From contig NC_064614.1 of the NCBI RefSeq assembly GCF_023898315.1, positions 382,911,348 through 382,975,347 on the forward strand: a stretch of 64,000 nucleotides of DNA, given 5' to 3'. Below, piece after piece: positions 62,526-64,000 of this stretch; the first letter of the stretch is position 1; each line of letters begins with the position of its first letter. A program made the translations under genes and the position numbers. This DNA comes from Schistocerca nitens. Lineage: Eukaryota > Arthropoda > Insecta > Orthoptera > Acrididae. Below the pieces are notes generated by a model, which was not told the DNA's origin, searched no databases, and saw nothing but the letters and a program-made list of their open reading frames with translations.

Positions 62526-63767
62526 CAGTATGTGATCAAAAGCATCTGGACACCCGGCTGAAAATGACTTACAAGTTCGTGGCACCCTCCATCGATAATG
62601 CCGTAATTCTATATGATGTTGGCCCACCTTTAGCCTTTATGACAGCTTCCCACTCTCACAGACATACACTCAGTCAGTACTGGAAGGTTTCTTGGGGAAT
62701 GTTAGCCCATTCTTGACGGAGTGGTGCACTGAGAAGAGGTATCAATGTTGGTCGGTGAGGCCTGGCACGAAGTTGGCATTCCATAACATCCCAAAGGTGT
62801 TCTATAGGATTCAGGTCAGGACTCTGTGCAGGTCATTCCATTACAGGGATGTTATTGCCGTGTAACAACTCCATCACAAGCCGTGTGTTAAGAACAGATG
62901 CTTGATTGTGTTGAAAGATGCAATCACCGTCCCTGAATTGCTCTTCAACACTGGGAAGCAAGAAGGTGCTTAAAACATCAATGTAGGTCTGTGCTGTGAT
63001 AGTGCCATGCAAAACAACAAGGGGTGCAAGCCCCCTCCATGAAAAACATGACCACACCACAACACCACCACCTCCAAATTTTACTGTTGGCACTACACAC
63101 ACTGGCAGGTGATGTTCACTGGGCATTCATCATACCCACACCTTGCCATTGGATCACCACTATGTGTACCATGATTCATCACTTCACACAATGTTTTTCC
63201 ATTGTTCAATCATCCAATTTTTATGCTCCTTACACCAAGTGAGGCATCGTTCGTTGTTTACAGGTGTGATGTGTGGCTTATGAGCAGCCGCTCGACCATG
63301 AAATCCAAGTTTTCTCACCTCCTGCCTAACTGTTATAGTACTTGCAGTGGATCCTGATGTGGTCTGGAATTCCCCTGTGATGGTCTGGATAGATGTCTGC
63401 CTATTATACATTACGACCCTCTTCAACTGTCGGTAGTCTCTGTCAGTCAACAGAAGACATCTGCCTGTACGATTTTGGTGCTGTGTGTGTCCCTTCATGT
63501 TTTCACTTCACTATCACACCAGAAACAGTGGACCTAGGGATGTTTAGGAGTGTGGAAATCTCGTGTACAGATGTATGACTCAAGTGATGCCCAATCACCT
63601 GACCAAGTTCGAATTCCATGAATTCCGTGGAGCACCCCATTCTGCTCTCTCACAATGTCTGACTAATGAGGTTGCCGATATGGAGTACCTGGCAGTAGTT
63701 GGCAGCACAATGAATTATGAAAAACGTATGTTGTTGAGGGTGTCCAGATACTTTTGATCACATAGTG
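62526..63767 (-). mobile_element. Tc1-like element with TIRs
   Basis: TIRs: left CAGTATGTGATCAAAAGCAT followed by CTGGACACCC; right, reverse-complemented, CACTATGTGATCAAAAGTAT followed by CTGGACACCC. Flanked by TA at 62524-62525 and 63768-63769. 1242 bp. The minus-strand transposase has its N-terminal DNA-binding part at 63184-63498 (TITVRQEVRKLGFHGRAAAH), then SDESWYT (first catalytic Asp) just after a stop. VVVWSCFSWRGLAPLV is near 63040-63085. The second catalytic position reads HNQAS where DNASxH is expected, so the catalytic Asp is lost. A SPDLNPIEHLW region lies near 62765-62825. Confidence 0.92.
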
Positions 63768-63774
63768 TAGTTTC

Positions 63775-64000
63775 ACCATTTGCAGTTCCTTTTTTAGATC
63801 TTTTAACTTCCTTGCCAGATTCAGACCTCCAACATTCCATGCTATGACTAGTCGATTGTTACCCTTTTGATAGTTTTCAATCTTTTTCTCATGGAGAACT
63901 AATCTTGAATCTTTCGGAAAAGGATATGCCAACAGAACAGTTTTTGAATTGGAGGCCATTTTTCCAGTGGAAACACTTTCCCACATCTTTAATGCAGCAG
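63775..64000 (-). mobile_element. LINE 5' end, cut by window edge and by Tc1-like element
   Basis: The minus strand reads ENYQKGNNRLVIAWNVGGLN, then LARKLKDLKKELQ, resembling the first strand of a LINE endonuclease (family: xxTWNVRxLN). The frame ends about where the Tc1-like element begins, so the transposon interrupted it or abuts it. The upstream part lies beyond the window. Confidence 0.55.

Overview
The window looks like nuclear DNA of a large-genome insect. It is AT-rich, has no bacterial-style operons, and consists mostly of decayed transposable elements. Its only recognisable host gene is a type-B carboxylesterase split into short exons by long introns. Several repeats (tRNA-headed SINEs, a 5S-headed SINE, RTE-like LINEs with an (AAC)n tail) resemble families I remember from locusts (Orthoptera, Schistocerca-like). 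That assignment is inference from memory, not a search result.

Host gene, plus strand: four exons at 13460-13616, 19633-19818, 45888-46078 and 51342-51507. They join in frame with phases 1, 1 and 0, and the last ends in phase 1. They encode the middle of an alpha/beta-hydrolase: the HGGGF oxyanion-hole loop, the FGGNP motif, the GSSAG nucleophile elbow, the SRGLF/SGSAL strand and the EEGVYPAG segment of the acidic-residue region. The first exon(s) lie upstream of the window or were not found. The exons carrying the rest of the protein, including the catalytic His, were not found downstream. The introns are about 6.0, 26.1 and 5.3 kb.

Layout. 1.8-3.7 kb: LINE relic. 3.9-7.0 kb: nearly full-length but dead RTE-like LINE containing a tiny nested SINE piece. 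7.05-8.56 kb: minus-strand relic of a P-element/THAP9-like transposase. 9.04-10.36 kb: nearly intact mariner with TIRs. 10.5-11.5 kb: LINE. 11.7-11.95 kb: SINE. 12.2-12.8 kb: Tc1-like scrap. 14.06-18.92 kb (intron 1): minus-strand Ty3/gypsy relic. The 26-kb intron 2 holds a Tc1-like element only 62 bp after its donor, a 5S-derived SINE, a LINE split by a SINE, a degenerate ~107-bp tandem array, more LINE pieces, a non-autonomous LTR element (30634-33656), a gypsy integrase fragment (34.5-36.2 kb), a gypsy relic with both LTRs (37581-~43139) and another LINE. Intron 3 holds LINE pieces and a Tc1-like element. Downstream are a gypsy fragment (53.3-55.3 kb), LINE pieces, a second copy of the 48-kb Tc1-like family broken by a SINE with a 15-bp target duplication, another Tc1-like element, and a LINE 5' end cut by the window edge.

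The elements form a layered record: old LINE and gypsy material, then DNA transposons, then SINEs inside both. The esterase exons show no lesion, so the gene is probably functional despite the surrounding repeats. I found no new multi-gene system. The points most worth checking are the P-like relic, the competing splice acceptors of esterase exon 3, the pol-less LTR element with an in-frame 40-codon duplication, and the two inverted Tc1-like copies flanking an esterase exon.
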